The notes beneath the pieces are model-generated. The model was not told the DNA's origin and did no database searches. It saw nothing but the letters and a program-made list of their open reading frames with translations. Below are positions 11,400 through 21,308 of a DNA stretch of 64,000 bases, in pieces. The stretch is from positions 275,001-339,000 of the forward strand of contig NZ_CP139418.1 of NCBI RefSeq assembly GCF_034137685.1, given 5' to 3'. A program made the position numbers and the translations under genes. The first letter of the stretch is position 1. Each line of letters starts with the position of its first letter. The DNA is from Streptococcus sp. S1 (GTDB lineage: Bacteria; Bacillota; Bacilli; Lactobacillales; Streptococcaceae).

Positions 11400-11585
11400 T
11401 TACCAAGATGCTTTTGTGACACCTGGGATTTGACCTTTGTATGCCAATTCACGGAAGCAAACACGGCAAAGTTTAAACTTGCGGTAAACTGAGTGTGGAC
11501 GTCCACAACGTTCACAGCGAGTGTATGCTTGAGTAGAGAACTTCGCTGGGCGTTTGTTCTTAGCAATCATAGATTTTTTAGCCAT
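11400..11585 (-). CDS. rpsN: ribosomal protein S14, zinc-binding type Z
   Basis: The 61-residue protein has the zinc ribbon [20 protein letters not shown], the C+ form of S14. A zinc-independent paralogue, if the genome has one, is not in this window. It is located between rplE and rpsH as usual. Confidence 0.98.
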   Translation of the reverse strand: MAKKSMIAKNKRPAKFSTQAYTRCERCGRPHSVYRKFKLCRVCFRELAYKGQIPGVTKASW

Positions 11586-11602
11586 TAGTTTTACCTCCTA
11601 TA

Positions 11603-12145
11603 TTATTTTGCAAACGGCATACCGAGGCCAGTAAGCAATGCACGTGATTCTTCGTCTGTGTTCGCTGTAGTTACGATTACGATATCCAAACCACGAGTTT
11701 TATCAACATCATCAAAGTTGATTTCTGGGAAGATCAATTGTTCTTTCACACCAAGTGTGTAGTTTCCGCGTCCATCAAATGATTTTGTTGGAACACCATG
11801 GAAGTCACGTACACGTGGAAGTGAAACTGTTACCAATTTATCCAAGAATTCGTACATACGTTCACCACGAAGGGTAACTTTTGCACCGATCGCAACACCT
11901 TCACGAAGACGGAAGCCGGCGATTGATTTTTTAGCCTTAGTGATCAATGGTTTTTGACCTGAGATCAAAGCAAGCTCTTCAGCAGCTTTTTCAAGGTTTT
12001 TAGCATTTGATACTGCATCACCAACACCCATGTTCAAAACGATTTTATCAACTTTTGGCACAGCCATAACTGATGAATAGTTGAACTGTTCAGTCAATGA
12101 TGGTACTACTTCATTAAGGTATTTTTCTTTTAAACGATTAGCCAT
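11603..12145 (-). CDS. rplE: ribosomal protein L5
   Basis: The 180-residue 5S rRNA-binding protein of the central protuberance contacts S13 across the subunit bridge. Conserved segments include [34 protein letters not shown] and [21 protein letters not shown]. It follows rplX by 23 bases. Confidence 0.98.
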   Translation of the reverse strand: MANRLKEKYLNEVVPSLTEQFNYSSVMAVPKVDKIVLNMGVGDAVSNAKNLEKAAEELALISGQKPLITKAKKSIAGFRLREGVAIGAKVTLRGERMYEFLDKLVTVSLPRVRDFHGVPTKSFDGRGNYTLGVKEQLIFPEINFDDVDKTRGLDIVIVTTANTDEESRALLTGLGMPFAK

Positions 12146-12168
12146 TATACTTCTCCTTTCCTTCGTGA

Positions 12169-12474
12169 TTAGTCAAGCACTTCGCCTGATTTTTTGTTGT
12201 AGCGAACTTTTTTGCCGTCTACAAATTTGTAGCCAACACGTCCAGCAACACCGTTTTTGTCCAAAACTTGAACGTTAGAAGCATGGATTGGAGCTTCTTT
12301 TTCAACGATTGCACCTTGAGGGTTTTCGTTATTTGGACGTTGGTGTTTCTTGATGATGTTTACACCTTCTACAACAACTTTATTTACTTTTGGAAGAGCA
12401 GTAAGAACAACAGCTTCTACGCCTTTGTCTTTACCAGCGATAACGCGAACTTTGTCGCCTTTTTTTACAAACAT
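12169..12474 (-). CDS. rplX: ribosomal protein L24
   Basis: The 101-residue KOW-domain protein starts [20 protein letters not shown] and helps begin folding of 23S rRNA. Its gap to rplN (12475-12547) has two consecutive small hairpins. Confidence 0.98.
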   Translation of the reverse strand: MFVKKGDKVRVIAGKDKGVEAVVLTALPKVNKVVVEGVNIIKKHQRPNNENPQGAIVEKEAPIHASNVQVLDKNGVAGRVGYKFVDGKKVRYNKKSGEVLD

Positions 12475-12496
12475 TTTATTCTCCTTTTATTCTTAC

Positions 12497-12525
12497 GCCC
12501 GATGGGCACCCTGGCTGAGCCAGGG
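12497..12525 (-). other. two tandem GC hairpins between rplN and rplX
   Basis: GCCC-GAT-GGGC (12497-12507) is followed directly by the perfect 7-bp stem CCCTGGC-TGA-GCCAGGG (12509-12525). Both are compact and GC-rich in an AT-rich gap, with no T-run in the minus direction. Confidence 0.6.
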
Positions 12526-12547
12526 GACTGTGTTTGTTTTCGATTGA

Positions 12548-12916
12548 TTAAAGTACTTCTGGAGCAAGTGATACGATCTTCATGAAACCACCGTCACGCA
12601 ATTCACGTGCAACTGGGCCAAAGATACGAGTACCGCGAGGAGTTTTGTCGTCACGGATGATCACTGCTGCATTTTCGTCGAACTTGATGTATGAACCATC
12701 TTTACGACGAGCACCTGATTTAGTACGAACGATAACAGCTTTTACAACGTCACCTTTCTTAACCGCACCACCAGGAGTAGCTTGTTTTACAGATGCAACG
12801 ATTACATCACCGATGCTCGCGAATTTACGTTTTGAACCACCAAGAACTTTGATTGTCAAGATTTCGCGTGCGCCACTGTTGTCAGCGACTTTCAAACGAG
12901 TTTCTGTTTGAATCAT
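12548..12916 (-). CDS. rplN: ribosomal protein L14
   Basis: The 122-residue protein starts [20 protein letters not shown] and ends with [12 protein letters not shown]. It forms an intersubunit bridge near the sarcin-ricin loop. It is the first gene of the spc section, downstream of rpsQ. Confidence 0.98.
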   Translation of the reverse strand: MIQTETRLKVADNSGAREILTIKVLGGSKRKFASIGDVIVASVKQATPGGAVKKGDVVKAVIVRTKSGARRKDGSYIKFDENAAVIIRDDKTPRGTRIFGPVARELRDGGFMKIVSLAPEVL

Positions 12917-12941
12917 TTACGTTTTCTCCTTTCAGGTATGA

Positions 12942-13202
12942 TTAGATGATGACCGCTTCTTCAACGACTTCTACCAGACGGAAGCGTTTTGTAGCTGAAA
13001 GCGGACGAGTTTCCATGATACGAACGATATCGCCTTCTTTAGCAACATTGTTTTCATCATGAGCTTTGTATTTTTTAGAATAGTTGATACGTTTACCATA
13101 GACTGGGTGGTTACGTTTAGTTTCAACTACAACTGTGATTGTTTTGTCCATTTTGTCAGACACAACGCGTCCAACAAGAACTTTACGATTATTGCGTTCC
13201 AT
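12942..13202 (-). CDS. rpsQ: ribosomal protein S17
   Basis: The 86-residue OB-fold protein starts [20 protein letters not shown] and has the conserved [20 protein letters not shown]. It binds 16S rRNA early in assembly. Gene order rpmC-rpsQ-rplN is standard. Confidence 0.98.
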
Positions 13203-13225
13203 TGAAATTCTCCTTCCCTAGTCTA

Positions 13226-13432
13226 TTATTTAGCTTCTGATTGAACAGTTTTGATACGAGCGATTTGTTTTTTCACTTCTTTCAAACGTCCAGTTTGTTC
13301 CAACTGACCAGCAGCTGCTTGGAAACGAAGTTCAAACAATTCTTTTTTCAATTCATTTTCACGCTTCGCGAGTTCTTCTTGAGAAAGACCACGAAGTTCT
13401 TTAACAAATTCTTTTACTTCTGTAAGTTTCAT
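13226..13432 (-). CDS. rpmC: ribosomal protein L29
   Basis: The 68-residue helical-hairpin protein at the exit tunnel has the family segment [20 protein letters not shown]. It follows rplP by nine bases. Confidence 0.98.
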   Translation of the reverse strand: MKLTEVKEFVKELRGLSQEELAKRENELKKELFELRFQAAAGQLEQTGRLKEVKKQIARIKTVQSEAK

Positions 13433-13441
13433 GACCTCTCC

Positions 13442-13855
13442 TTATTCTGCTTCACGTTTCACAAATTTAGTTTTAACTGGCAATTTGTGGCTAGCAAGAC
13501 GAAGTGCTTCGCGTGCGATCTCTTCAGATACACCAGCGATTTCGAACATTACTTTACCACGTTTAACTGGTGCTACCCAACCTTCAGGAGCCCCTTTACC
13601 AGATCCCATACGTACCCCGATAGCTTTAGCGGTGTATGATTTGTGTGGGAAAATCTTAATCCAAACTTTACCACCACGTTTCATGTAACGAGTCATGGCG
13701 ATACGAGCAGCTTCGATTTGACGGTTTGTGATCCAGTGGCTAGTTGTAGCTTGAAGACCGTATTCACCGAATGCTACTTCTTTTCCACCTTTTGCTTCAC
13801 CGCGCATTTTACCACGGAATTCGCGACGGTGTTTTACACGTTTAGGTACTAACAT
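13442..13855 (-). CDS. rplP: ribosomal protein L16
   Basis: The 137-residue protein begins [20 protein letters not shown] and has [19 protein letters not shown]. It lies close to the peptidyl transferase centre and the A-site tRNA elbow. It follows rpsC after three bases. Confidence 0.98.
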   Translation of the reverse strand: MLVPKRVKHRREFRGKMRGEAKGGKEVAFGEYGLQATTSHWITNRQIEAARIAMTRYMKRGGKVWIKIFPHKSYTAKAIGVRMGSGKGAPEGWVAPVKRGKVMFEIAGVSEEIAREALRLASHKLPVKTKFVKREAE

Positions 13856-13858
13856 TGG

Positions 13859-14512
13859 TTATTTACCTCCTTTAGCGTCTTTACGAGCTGGAAGAACTTC
13901 ACCACGGTAGATCCATACTTTAACACCAAGTTTACCGTAAGTAGTGTCTGCTTCTTCCCAAGCGTAATCGATATCAGCGCGAAGTGTGTGAAGTGGAACA
14001 GTTCCTTCAGAGTATCCTTCTGCACGGGCAATATCTGCACCGTTCAAACGACCTGATACTTGAGTTTTGATTCCTTTAGCTCCAGCACGCATAGCACGTT
14101 GGATCGCTTGTTTTTGTGCACGACGGAAAGCAACACGTTGTTCCAATTGACGAGCGATTCCTTCACCAACAAGGTGAGCATCCAAGTCAGGACGTTTGAT
14201 CTCAATGATGTTGATGTGTACTTGTTTACCAGTCAATTTGTTAAGAGCTGCACGAAGTGCATCAACGTTTGCTCCACCTTTACCGATAACCATACCTGGT
14301 TTAGCAGTGTGAAGAGAAACGTTAACTTTGTTTACTGCGCGTTCGATTTCAATAGTTGAAACGGCTGCGTCAGCCAATTCTTTTTGAATGAATTTACGGA
14401 TTGCAAGATCTTCATGAAGGTAATCCGCGTATTCTTTTTCAGCATACCATTTGGCATCCCAATCACGGATGATACCAACACGCATACCAATTGGATGTAC
14501 TTTTTGACCCAC
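13859..14512 (-). CDS. rpsC: ribosomal protein S3
   Basis: The 217-residue KH-domain protein is at the mRNA entry tunnel. [20 protein letters not shown] marks the N-terminus, [13 protein letters not shown] is the KH GxxG loop (about 76), and [20 protein letters not shown] leads to the conserved C-terminal domain. The order rplV-rpsC-rplP is universal. Confidence 0.98.
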   Translation of the reverse strand: MGQKVHPIGMRVGIIRDWDAKWYAEKEYADYLHEDLAIRKFIQKELADAAVSTIEIERAVNKVNVSLHTAKPGMVIGKGGANVDALRAALNKLTGKQVHINIIEIKRPDLDAHLVGEGIARQLEQRVAFRRAQKQAIQRAMRAGAKGIKTQVSGRLNGADIARAEGYSEGTVPLHTLRADIDYAWEEADTTYGKLGVKVWIYRGEVLPARKDAKGGK

Positions 14513-14524
14513 GAGTTTACCTCC

Positions 14525-14869
14525 TTATTTTTCTGCAACAGCTACTGTGATGTGAGCTGTACGTTTGTTGATTGGTGAAGCTGAACCTTTCGCACGTGGA
14601 CGGAAACGTTTCATTGTTGGTCCTTCGTTTGCGAATGCTTCAGATACTACCAAGTTAGCTTTTTCCAAACCAAAGTTGTTTTCAGCGTTTGCTACTGCTG
14701 AGTTCAACACTTTAAGGATGATCCCTGCAGCTTTGTTTGGTGTGAATGTCAAAATAGCGATGGCATCGGCTACGCTTTTACCACGGATGTTGTCAAGAAC
14801 AAGACGTGATTTACGAGGTGAAACACGCACTGTACGAGCCATTGCTTTAGCTGAAGTAATTTCTGCCAT
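14525..14869 (-). CDS. rplV: ribosomal protein L22
   Basis: The 114-residue protein has a loop that lines the exit tunnel constriction. It includes [20 protein letters not shown] and the beta-hairpin around [19 protein letters not shown], the segment where macrolide-resistance changes are found in streptococci. The hairpin looks normal. Confidence 0.98.
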   Translation of the reverse strand: MAEITSAKAMARTVRVSPRKSRLVLDNIRGKSVADAIAILTFTPNKAAGIILKVLNSAVANAENNFGLEKANLVVSEAFANEGPTMKRFRPRAKGSASPINKRTAHITVAVAEK

Positions 14870-14880
14870 TTATGTTCTCC

Positions 14881-15162
14881 TTATTTTCTACGTGTCTTCT
14901 TGTCGTCTGCCGCGTGACCTTTGTAAGTACGAGTTGGTGCAAATTCACCAAGCTTGTGACCTACCATGTCTTCTTGGATGTAAACAGGTACATGTTTACG
15001 TCCATCATAAACTGCGATAGTGTATCCGATGAAACTTGGGAAGATCGTTGAACGACGTGACCAAGTTTTAATTACTTTTTTCTTTTCGTCGTTTGCTTGA
15101 GCTTCAACTTTTTTCATCAAATGCTCATCGACGAAAGGTCCTTTTTTAAGACTACGTCCCAT
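14881..15162 (-). CDS. rpsS: ribosomal protein S19
   Basis: The 93-residue protein starts [21 protein letters not shown] use the ATG at 15162 because it gives the family N-terminus and has GGAG just before it; the longer in-frame reading adds 11 unrelated residues. It ends with the basic [13 protein letters not shown]. It binds the 16S head next to S13. Confidence 0.97.
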
Positions 15163-15193
15163 TTTGTAATTTTCTCCTTTAAAATTTAGTACC

Positions 15194-15233
15194 ACAGCGG
15201 CTTGCGCTGCTAGGCAGCGCTACCGAGCTGGCG
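15194..15233 (-). other. GC hairpin between rplB and rpsS
   Basis: A perfect 7-bp stem GCGCTGC-TAG-GCAGCGC (15204-15220) with further imperfect outer pairing (AGCGG/CCGAGCT) lies in the 96-base gap. No T-run follows on the minus strand. Confidence 0.55.
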
Positions 15234-15258
15234 GAAAGTGTAAGCTAGTTGCTTATGA

Positions 15259-16092
15259 TTATTTTTGGTTGCGACGACGAACGATAAGTTTGTCTGATTT
15301 CGCTTTCTTGTTACGAGTTTTAAGACCAAGCGCAGGTTTACCCCAAGGAGTAGATGGCGCTTTACGTCCAACTGGTGCTTTACCTTCACCACCACCGTGT
15401 GGGTGATCATTCGGGTTCATTACAGAACCACGAACTGTAGGGCGAACACCTTTCCAGCGGTTACGTCCCGCTTTACCAAGGTTTACAAGTCCATGTTGTT
15501 CGTTTCCGACAACACCAACTGTAGCACGGCAAGTTCCAAGAATCATACGAACTTCGCCTGATTGAAGACGAACAAGTACATATTTACCTTCAGAACCCAA
15601 TACTTGAGCAGAAGCTCCAGCAGCACGTACCAATTCTCCACCTTTACCAGGTTTCAATTCGATGTTGTGGATCAAAGTACCAACTGGGATGTTAGCAAGT
15701 GGAAGAGCATTTCCGACTTTGATATCTGCTTCTGGTCCTGATACGATGCGTTGACCTACTTCAAGACCTTTAGGGGCGATGATGTAAGCTTTCACACCGT
15801 CAGTGTAGTGTACAAGCGCGATGTTAGCTGAGCGGTTTGGATCGTATTCGATCGTTTTAACGACTGCTTCAACTCCATCTTTATTACGTTTGAAATCGAT
15901 CAAACGGTAATGACGTTTGTGTCCACCACCTTGGTGACGAACAGTGATACGACCGTTGTTGTTACGACCTGCTTTGTTTTTAAGAGAAACAAGCAAAGTT
16001 TTCTCAGGTGTGTTTGTTGTGATTTCAGCGAAATCCAAAGAAGTCATATTACGGCGACCGTTTGTTGTTGGTTTATAAACACGAATTCCCAC
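15259..16092 (-). CDS. rplB: ribosomal protein L2
   Basis: The 277-residue protein is close to the peptidyl transferase centre. It has [20 protein letters not shown] at the N-terminus and the conserved [18 protein letters not shown] carrying the essential histidine (about 230). It follows rplW by 17 bases. Confidence 0.98.
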   Translation of the reverse strand: MGIRVYKPTTNGRRNMTSLDFAEITTNTPEKTLLVSLKNKAGRNNNGRITVRHQGGGHKRHYRLIDFKRNKDGVEAVVKTIEYDPNRSANIALVHYTDGVKAYIIAPKGLEVGQRIVSGPEADIKVGNALPLANIPVGTLIHNIELKPGKGGELVRAAGASAQVLGSEGKYVLVRLQSGEVRMILGTCRATVGVVGNEQHGLVNLGKAGRNRWKGVRPTVRGSVMNPNDHPHGGGEGKAPVGRKAPSTPWGKPALGLKTRNKKAKSDKLIVRRRNQK

Positions 16093-16109
16093 GATATTTC
16101 CTCCTTAGA

Positions 16110-16406
16110 TTATTCAGCTTCAGTAGCAAACAACTCGATTGCTTTAGAATCAGCTGCAAGCGTGATGATAGCTTTTTTAGTTTTTGAAGTAAAACCAGTG
16201 TAACGTCCAACGCGTTTTGCTTTAGGTTTTACATTTACAGTGTTCACATTCGCAACTTTTACACCTTCAAACGCAGCTTCAACAGCTTGTTTGATCAAAA
16301 GTTTGTGAGCGCGAGTGTCAACTTCGAATACATATTTGCCTGCTTCAAGTTGAGCCATTGACTTTTCAGTGATAACAGGTTTTTTGATAACATCATACAA
16401 ATTCAT
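16110..16406 (-). CDS. rplW: ribosomal protein L23
   Basis: The 98-residue protein at the exit tunnel docks trigger factor and SRP. It starts [20 protein letters not shown]. It overlaps the stop of rplD by one base, implying translational coupling. Confidence 0.98.
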   Translation of the reverse strand: MNLYDVIKKPVITEKSMAQLEAGKYVFEVDTRAHKLLIKQAVEAAFEGVKVANVNTVNVKPKAKRVGRYTGFTSKTKKAIITLAADSKAIELFATEAE

Positions 16407-17029
16407 TATGCAAGAACCTCCTCGATTTTAGAGATAGCTGCTTGAGTAACAAGAAGTTTGTCACTATTTGCGATGTCAAGAACACTTGCAGTTGTAGCAG
16501 TCGCAACTTTCACGTTTGGAAGGTTACGAGCTGAAAGAGCTGCGAATTCATTTCCTTCTTCAAGAATAACAAGGACTTTAGAATCGATGCTCAAAGCTGC
16601 AAGAACTTTTGCAAATTCAGCAGTTTTTGGAGCTGTAAATTCAAGAGAATCAACGGCTACAAATTTGTTTTCAGCAACTTTTTCTGAGTAAACAGATTTA
16701 AGTGCAAGGCGACGAACTTTTTGAGGAAGTTTGTACGCATAGTTACGTGGAGTTGGTCCGAAGACGATTCCACCACCACGCCATTGTGGAGAGCGGATAG
16801 AACCTTGACGCGCACGTCCAGTTCCTTTTTGACGCCATGGTTTGCGTCCGCCACCTGAAACGGCTGAACGGTTTTTAACTGCGTGAGTTCCTTGACGAAG
16901 GCTAGCACGTTGGCTGATGATCACATCAAATACAACTGCTTGGTTTGGTTCGATACCAAAGATCGCATCGTTAAGAACAACTTCGCCCGCTTGTTTACCA
17001 GTTTGGTCGAATAATGTTACATTTGCCAT
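16406..17029 (-). CDS. rplD: ribosomal protein L4
   Basis: The 207-residue protein has a tunnel-reaching loop around [20 protein letters not shown], the site of macrolide-resistance changes. In other bacteria L4 represses its own S10 operon by binding the leader, so it is the first candidate for regulation here. Confidence 0.98.
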   Translation of the reverse strand: MANVTLFDQTGKQAGEVVLNDAIFGIEPNQAVVFDVIISQRASLRQGTHAVKNRSAVSGGGRKPWRQKGTGRARQGSIRSPQWRGGGIVFGPTPRNYAYKLPQKVRRLALKSVYSEKVAENKFVAVDSLEFTAPKTAEFAKVLAALSIDSKVLVILEEGNEFAALSARNLPNVKVATATTASVLDIANSDKLLVTQAAISKIEEVLA

Positions 17030-17053
17030 TTTGACTGTATTCCCCTTTCCTTA

Positions 17054-17680
17054 TTATTTACCAGCCTTAACTGCTGACTTGATAGTGATAAGAGATTTCT
17101 TAGCACCTGGTACGTTACCTTTGATAAGGATAACGTTCTTTTCTGGAACAACTTGTACAACTTCAAGGTTTTGAATTGTTACACGATCGCCACCCATGCG
17201 TCCTGCAAGGTTTTTACCTTTGAATACGCGGTTAGGTGCAACAGGTCCCATAGAACCTGGACGACGGTGGTAACGAGAACCGTGAGCCATTGGTCCACGT
17301 GATTGTCCGTGGCGTTTGATAACACCTTGGAAACCTTTACCTTTAGAAGTACCAGTTACATCAACAATGTCTCCAGCTTCGAAAGTGTCAACTGTGATTT
17401 CAGCACCAACTTCCAAGCCTTCAACGTTTTTGAATTCACGAATGAAGCGCTTAGGAGCCGTGTTAGCTTTTGCTACATGTCCTTTAGCAGGTTTGTTGCT
17501 CAATACTTCGCGTTTGTCATCGAAACCAACTTGGATAGCGTTGTAACCATCTGTTTCAACAGTTTTAACTTGAAGAACAACGTTTGGAGTTGCTTCGATA
17601 ACTGTTACAGGGATCAATTCGCCAGCTTCAGTGAAGATTTGAGTCATTCCCACTTTTTTCCCTAAGATTCCTTTTGTCAT
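17054..17680 (-). CDS. rplC: ribosomal protein L3
   Basis: The 208-residue protein starts [20 protein letters not shown] and has the [19 protein letters not shown]-like segment [16 protein letters not shown] that reaches toward the catalytic centre. It follows rpsJ by 81 bases. Confidence 0.98.
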   Translation of the reverse strand: MTKGILGKKVGMTQIFTEAGELIPVTVIEATPNVVLQVKTVETDGYNAIQVGFDDKREVLSNKPAKGHVAKANTAPKRFIREFKNVEGLEVGAEITVDTFEAGDIVDVTGTSKGKGFQGVIKRHGQSRGPMAHGSRYHRRPGSMGPVAPNRVFKGKNLAGRMGGDRVTIQNLEVVQVVPEKNVILIKGNVPGAKKSLITIKSAVKAGK

Positions 17681-17761
17681 GAGAAAATAGTTCCTTTTCT
17701 ATAGTTTTTTATTCAAAAAGTTTTTAACGAGCGTTTTTTATGCTCTGGATCAAGCTTTAGA

Positions 17762-18070
17762 TTAAAGTTTGATTTCTACGTTTACACCACTTGGAAGATC
17801 CAATTTCATCAAAGCGTCAACTGTTTTTTGAGTTGGGTTGATGATGTCGATCAAACGTTTGTGTGTACGCATTTCGAATTGTTCGCGAGAATCTTTGTAT
17901 TTGTGAGTCGCACGAATGATTGTGTAGAGGCTACGCTCAGTTGGAAGTGGGATTGGACCCGCAACTTGTGCACCTGTACGAGTAGCTGATTCTACGATTT
18001 TTGCAGCCGCTGTGTCGAGTGTACGGTGTTCGTACGCTTTCAAACGGATGCGGATTTTTTTGTTTGCCAT
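17762..18070 (-). CDS. rpsJ: ribosomal protein S10
   Basis: The 102-residue protein, also the transcription antitermination factor NusE, starts [20 protein letters not shown] and has [14 protein letters not shown]. It is the first gene of the 29-gene operon, about 135 bases downstream of the putative transcription start. Confidence 0.98.
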   Translation of the reverse strand: MANKKIRIRLKAYEHRTLDTAAAKIVESATRTGAQVAGPIPLPTERSLYTIIRATHKYKDSREQFEMRTHKRLIDIINPTQKTVDALMKLDLPSGVNVEIKL

Positions 18071-18117
18071 CTTTTTCTCCTTTTCGTCTATTTAAGATAA
18101 TAGGCTAGCTCCACAAG

Positions 18118-18170
18118 AAAACCGACGCGCGTTGCGTGGCAATGCAACCGAGCGTGTCGCAACCTCTTGC
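18118..18170 (-). promoter_or_regulatory. S10 operon leader hairpin
   Basis: The untranslated leader can fold GCGACACGC...GTTGC with GCAAC...GCGCGTCG, a GC-rich two-part stem unlike the surroundings. A structured leader here fits autogenous control by an r-protein such as L4, but the fold does not let me name the ligand. Confidence 0.45.
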
Positions 18171-18206
18171 ATCAAAGCTAATAGCTGTTTTTCACAGCAC
18201 CATAGT

Positions 18207-18235
18207 AGTTTAACACAAACAGAGGCCCAATGCAA
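18207..18235 (-). promoter_or_regulatory. S10 operon promoter
   Basis: The minus strand shows TTGCAT (18235-18230), 17 bases, and TAAACT (18212-18207), with TG one base before the -10. Start of transcription would be near 18200. It is the only convincing promoter upstream of rpsJ and would drive the whole block to 3.4 kb. Confidence 0.7.
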
Positions 18236-18324
18236 GGGATTTGAGAAGATTTTTTTCGTTTTTTTGATGAAAGTGTTTTCGAAAGAAATTGAGTACTAAA
18301 AAAGTTGCTATTATATAGGAAAAA

Positions 18325-18447
18325 GGGAGCGAGACAGAACAAATTTATATCCAATTTGTTCGTCGTCTCGCCCCCGCACAGTTGATTAGGTTATCTTTAG
18401 AGCTTAACAAGCGAACAAAGATACCAATCAACCACTGCGTCTAGCAG
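18325..18447 (+). repeat. two-hairpin intergenic repeat, copy 1
   Basis: GGGAGCGAGACAGAA...GTCTCGCCCC forms the first stem. It is followed by CAGTTGATT...AATCAACCACTGCGTCT, the second stem. The same architecture recurs at 40927-41057 and 62341-62457. It fills most of the 430-base gap between the S10 promoter and tgt and begins 55 bases past the tgt stop codon. Confidence 0.75.
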
Positions 18448-18501
18448 TTATTCCTATTATTCTCAGATGGCTGTAGTCTTTTTTCTTCCTATTATCTATT
18501 T

Positions 18502-19731
<1,230 letters not shown>

Positions 19732-19754
19732 TTACCGGCTCTGTCACGGACTTA

Positions 19755-19763
19755 TGTTATAAT
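19755..19763 (+). promoter_or_regulatory. extended -10 promoter of the DUF975 gene
   Basis: TGTTATAAT at 19755-19763 is a perfect extended -10 (TG-N-TATAAT). No clear -35 lies upstream. It leads into the gene starting at 19795. Confidence 0.6.
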
Positions 19764-19794
19764 AAAAAGTACTACTATGAAGAGAGTGTCATCT

Positions 19795-20670
19795 ATGAAC
19801 CTTAAACTGATTCGCCTCCGGGCACGTACCATGCAAGTCCAGCAACCGGGCTTAGCTATCCTTTTTGCCTTGCCGGTCCTATTGACCATTCTTACTAACT
19901 TTCTCTTAAGTGGGCAAGATCTGATCGATCTACTACCGGATATGACCTTGCTGCAAGCAAGTATCTACATGATCCAGCGGCAGCTCTTTCCTTCTGTCGT
20001 CTCCTTTGTCATCTCCATTTTAGTGGTTGGTGCGACTTTTAGCTATTTAGATACGATTAATCCCAAGATCGAACACCGAACACGCGTCTTAGATATCTTT
20101 AAACAAGATCGCTTTACCTCTGTATTTGCCACCTTGATCTTAAAGCAAGTCGTCCTCTTTTTATGGGGACTCATCCTCTATGTGGGGAGTCTCATCAGCA
20201 CCTACGCTAGCATTCGATTTTTGGCGATCTACGATAAGGTGAGTAACCCTAGCACTTTGAGTGCTTCCAGTCCTGAATTCCAATCTCTCATGCAACAAAT
20301 GCCCCTGATGACTGCTGGTGTTGTACTTGGCCTGATTGGCCTCCTCTTTTATCTGCCACAATACTACAGTCTCAGCTTGGTCGAATTGATCCTCTATGAG
20401 CAATTACGAGACGGCGACTACAAAGGAGCCTTTGGAGTCCTTCGCCAAAGTCGTGGAACCATGAAAGGGTTCCGCAGCAATCGCTTGGTGCTCGATCTAA
20501 CCTTGATTGGTTGGTACTTCTTGAATTACTTCACGCGCGATGTCATCGGCTTTTATACCATGCCTTACTTTATCAACTGCCAAATTGCCTTTTATGATCA
20601 AATCAAGCAGATTAAACAAGGGCCGCGCCATTTTACAGGCCATCCAAACCATGAAACTGAACAAGAGTAA
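19795..20670 (+). CDS. DUF975 family integral membrane protein
   Basis: The 291-residue protein belongs to the DUF975 family of polytopic membrane proteins of unknown function. Four to six hydrophobic segments are visible, for example AILFALPVLLTILTNFLL (about 22-39), SVVSFVISILVVGATFSYL (about 74-92), VVLFLWGLILYVGSLIS and MTAGVVLGLIGLLFYLP. The ATG at 19795 gives MNLKLIRLRARTMQ, the usual family N-terminus. The C-tail is hydrophilic. It is a single-gene transcript ended by a strong terminator. Confidence 0.85.
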   Translation: MNLKLIRLRARTMQVQQPGLAILFALPVLLTILTNFLLSGQDLIDLLPDMTLLQASIYMIQRQLFPSVVSFVISILVVGATFSYLDTINPKIEHRTRVLDIFKQDRFTSVFATLILKQVVLFLWGLILYVGSLISTYASIRFLAIYDKVSNPSTLSASSPEFQSLMQQMPLMTAGVVLGLIGLLFYLPQYYSLSLVELILYEQLRDGDYKGAFGVLRQSRGTMKGFRSNRLVLDLTLIGWYFLNYFTRDVIGFYTMPYFINCQIAFYDQIKQIKQGPRHFTGHPNHETEQE

Positions 20671-20672
20671 GA

Positions 20673-20700
20673 AGAAAACCCCAGCAAGCTGGGGTTTTCT
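20673..20700. terminator. bidirectional terminator
   Basis: AGAAAACCCCAGC-AA-GCTGGGGTTTTCT is a 13-bp perfect stem with A and T flanks. It serves the DUF975 gene on the plus strand and the CoA-binding gene on the minus strand. Confidence 0.88.
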
Positions 20701-20721
20701 TCTATGTCAATTGTTTATCAT

Positions 20722-21174
20722 TTATAATCCGCATAGGGAATCACCTAAGATCAGTCGGGTGTGTTCCCGTTTGATACAGCGGTTCATGACGATATCTTCT
20801 CGTCCAGCTCCACGAAGAATTTCTTCTGCTTCTTGATTTTCCAACTCCAATTGTGCCCAGAAAATTTTCGCATCCGTCTCAATAAAATCACGTGCCACAT
20901 CTGGTAAAAACTCACTGCGACGATATACATCGACGATATCTACTGGGAAAGGGATCTCCTGCAAGCTAGCGTACACCGTCTCCCCAAGGATCTGGCCACC
21001 AGCTGCACGGGGGTTGACAGGAATAATCCGATAGCCCCGCTCTTGCATCTCTTTACTGACACGATGACTGGTCGTCTCTTCACGGTCAGATAATCCAACC
21101 ACAGCGATGATCTTGCTGGTTTCTAGGTAATGTTTGATAATGCCATCACTAGGATTGCGAAATGAATAAGCCAT
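20722..21174 (-). CDS. CoA-binding domain protein (YccU-like)
   Basis: The 150-residue Rossmann-type protein has the glycine motif IIAVVGLSDREETTSHRVSK (about 21-40) and VNPRAAGGQILGE. Family members bind coenzyme A and lack the catalytic part of succinyl-CoA synthetase; their role is unknown. The ATG at 21174 has a GGAG site, while the upstream reading is not family sequence. It sits next to polA, as in pneumococcus, but a terminator lies between them. Confidence 0.88.
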   Translation of the reverse strand: MAYSFRNPSDGIIKHYLETSKIIAVVGLSDREETTSHRVSKEMQERGYRIIPVNPRAAGGQILGETVYASLQEIPFPVDIVDVYRRSEFLPDVARDFIETDAKIFWAQLELENQEAEEILRGAGREDIVMNRCIKREHTRLILGDSLCGL

Positions 21175-21251
21175 AAGAATCTCCTTTTGTATGCGTTTCC
21201 TTTCTTTAAATAGTATAACAATACGGAAGGCATTGCAAGTGTTTGTCGTTA

Positions 21252-21287
21252 AAAGCGGTAGGAAACTGAAAAGTCTCCTACCGCTTT
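21252..21287 (-). terminator. polA terminator
   Basis: The minus strand reads AAAGCGGTAGGA, an 11-base loop, then TTCCTACCGCTTTT. It lies just after the polA stop codon at 21309. Confidence 0.8.
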
Positions 21288-21308
21288 CTGTTTTGAACAA
21301 ACTCAATT

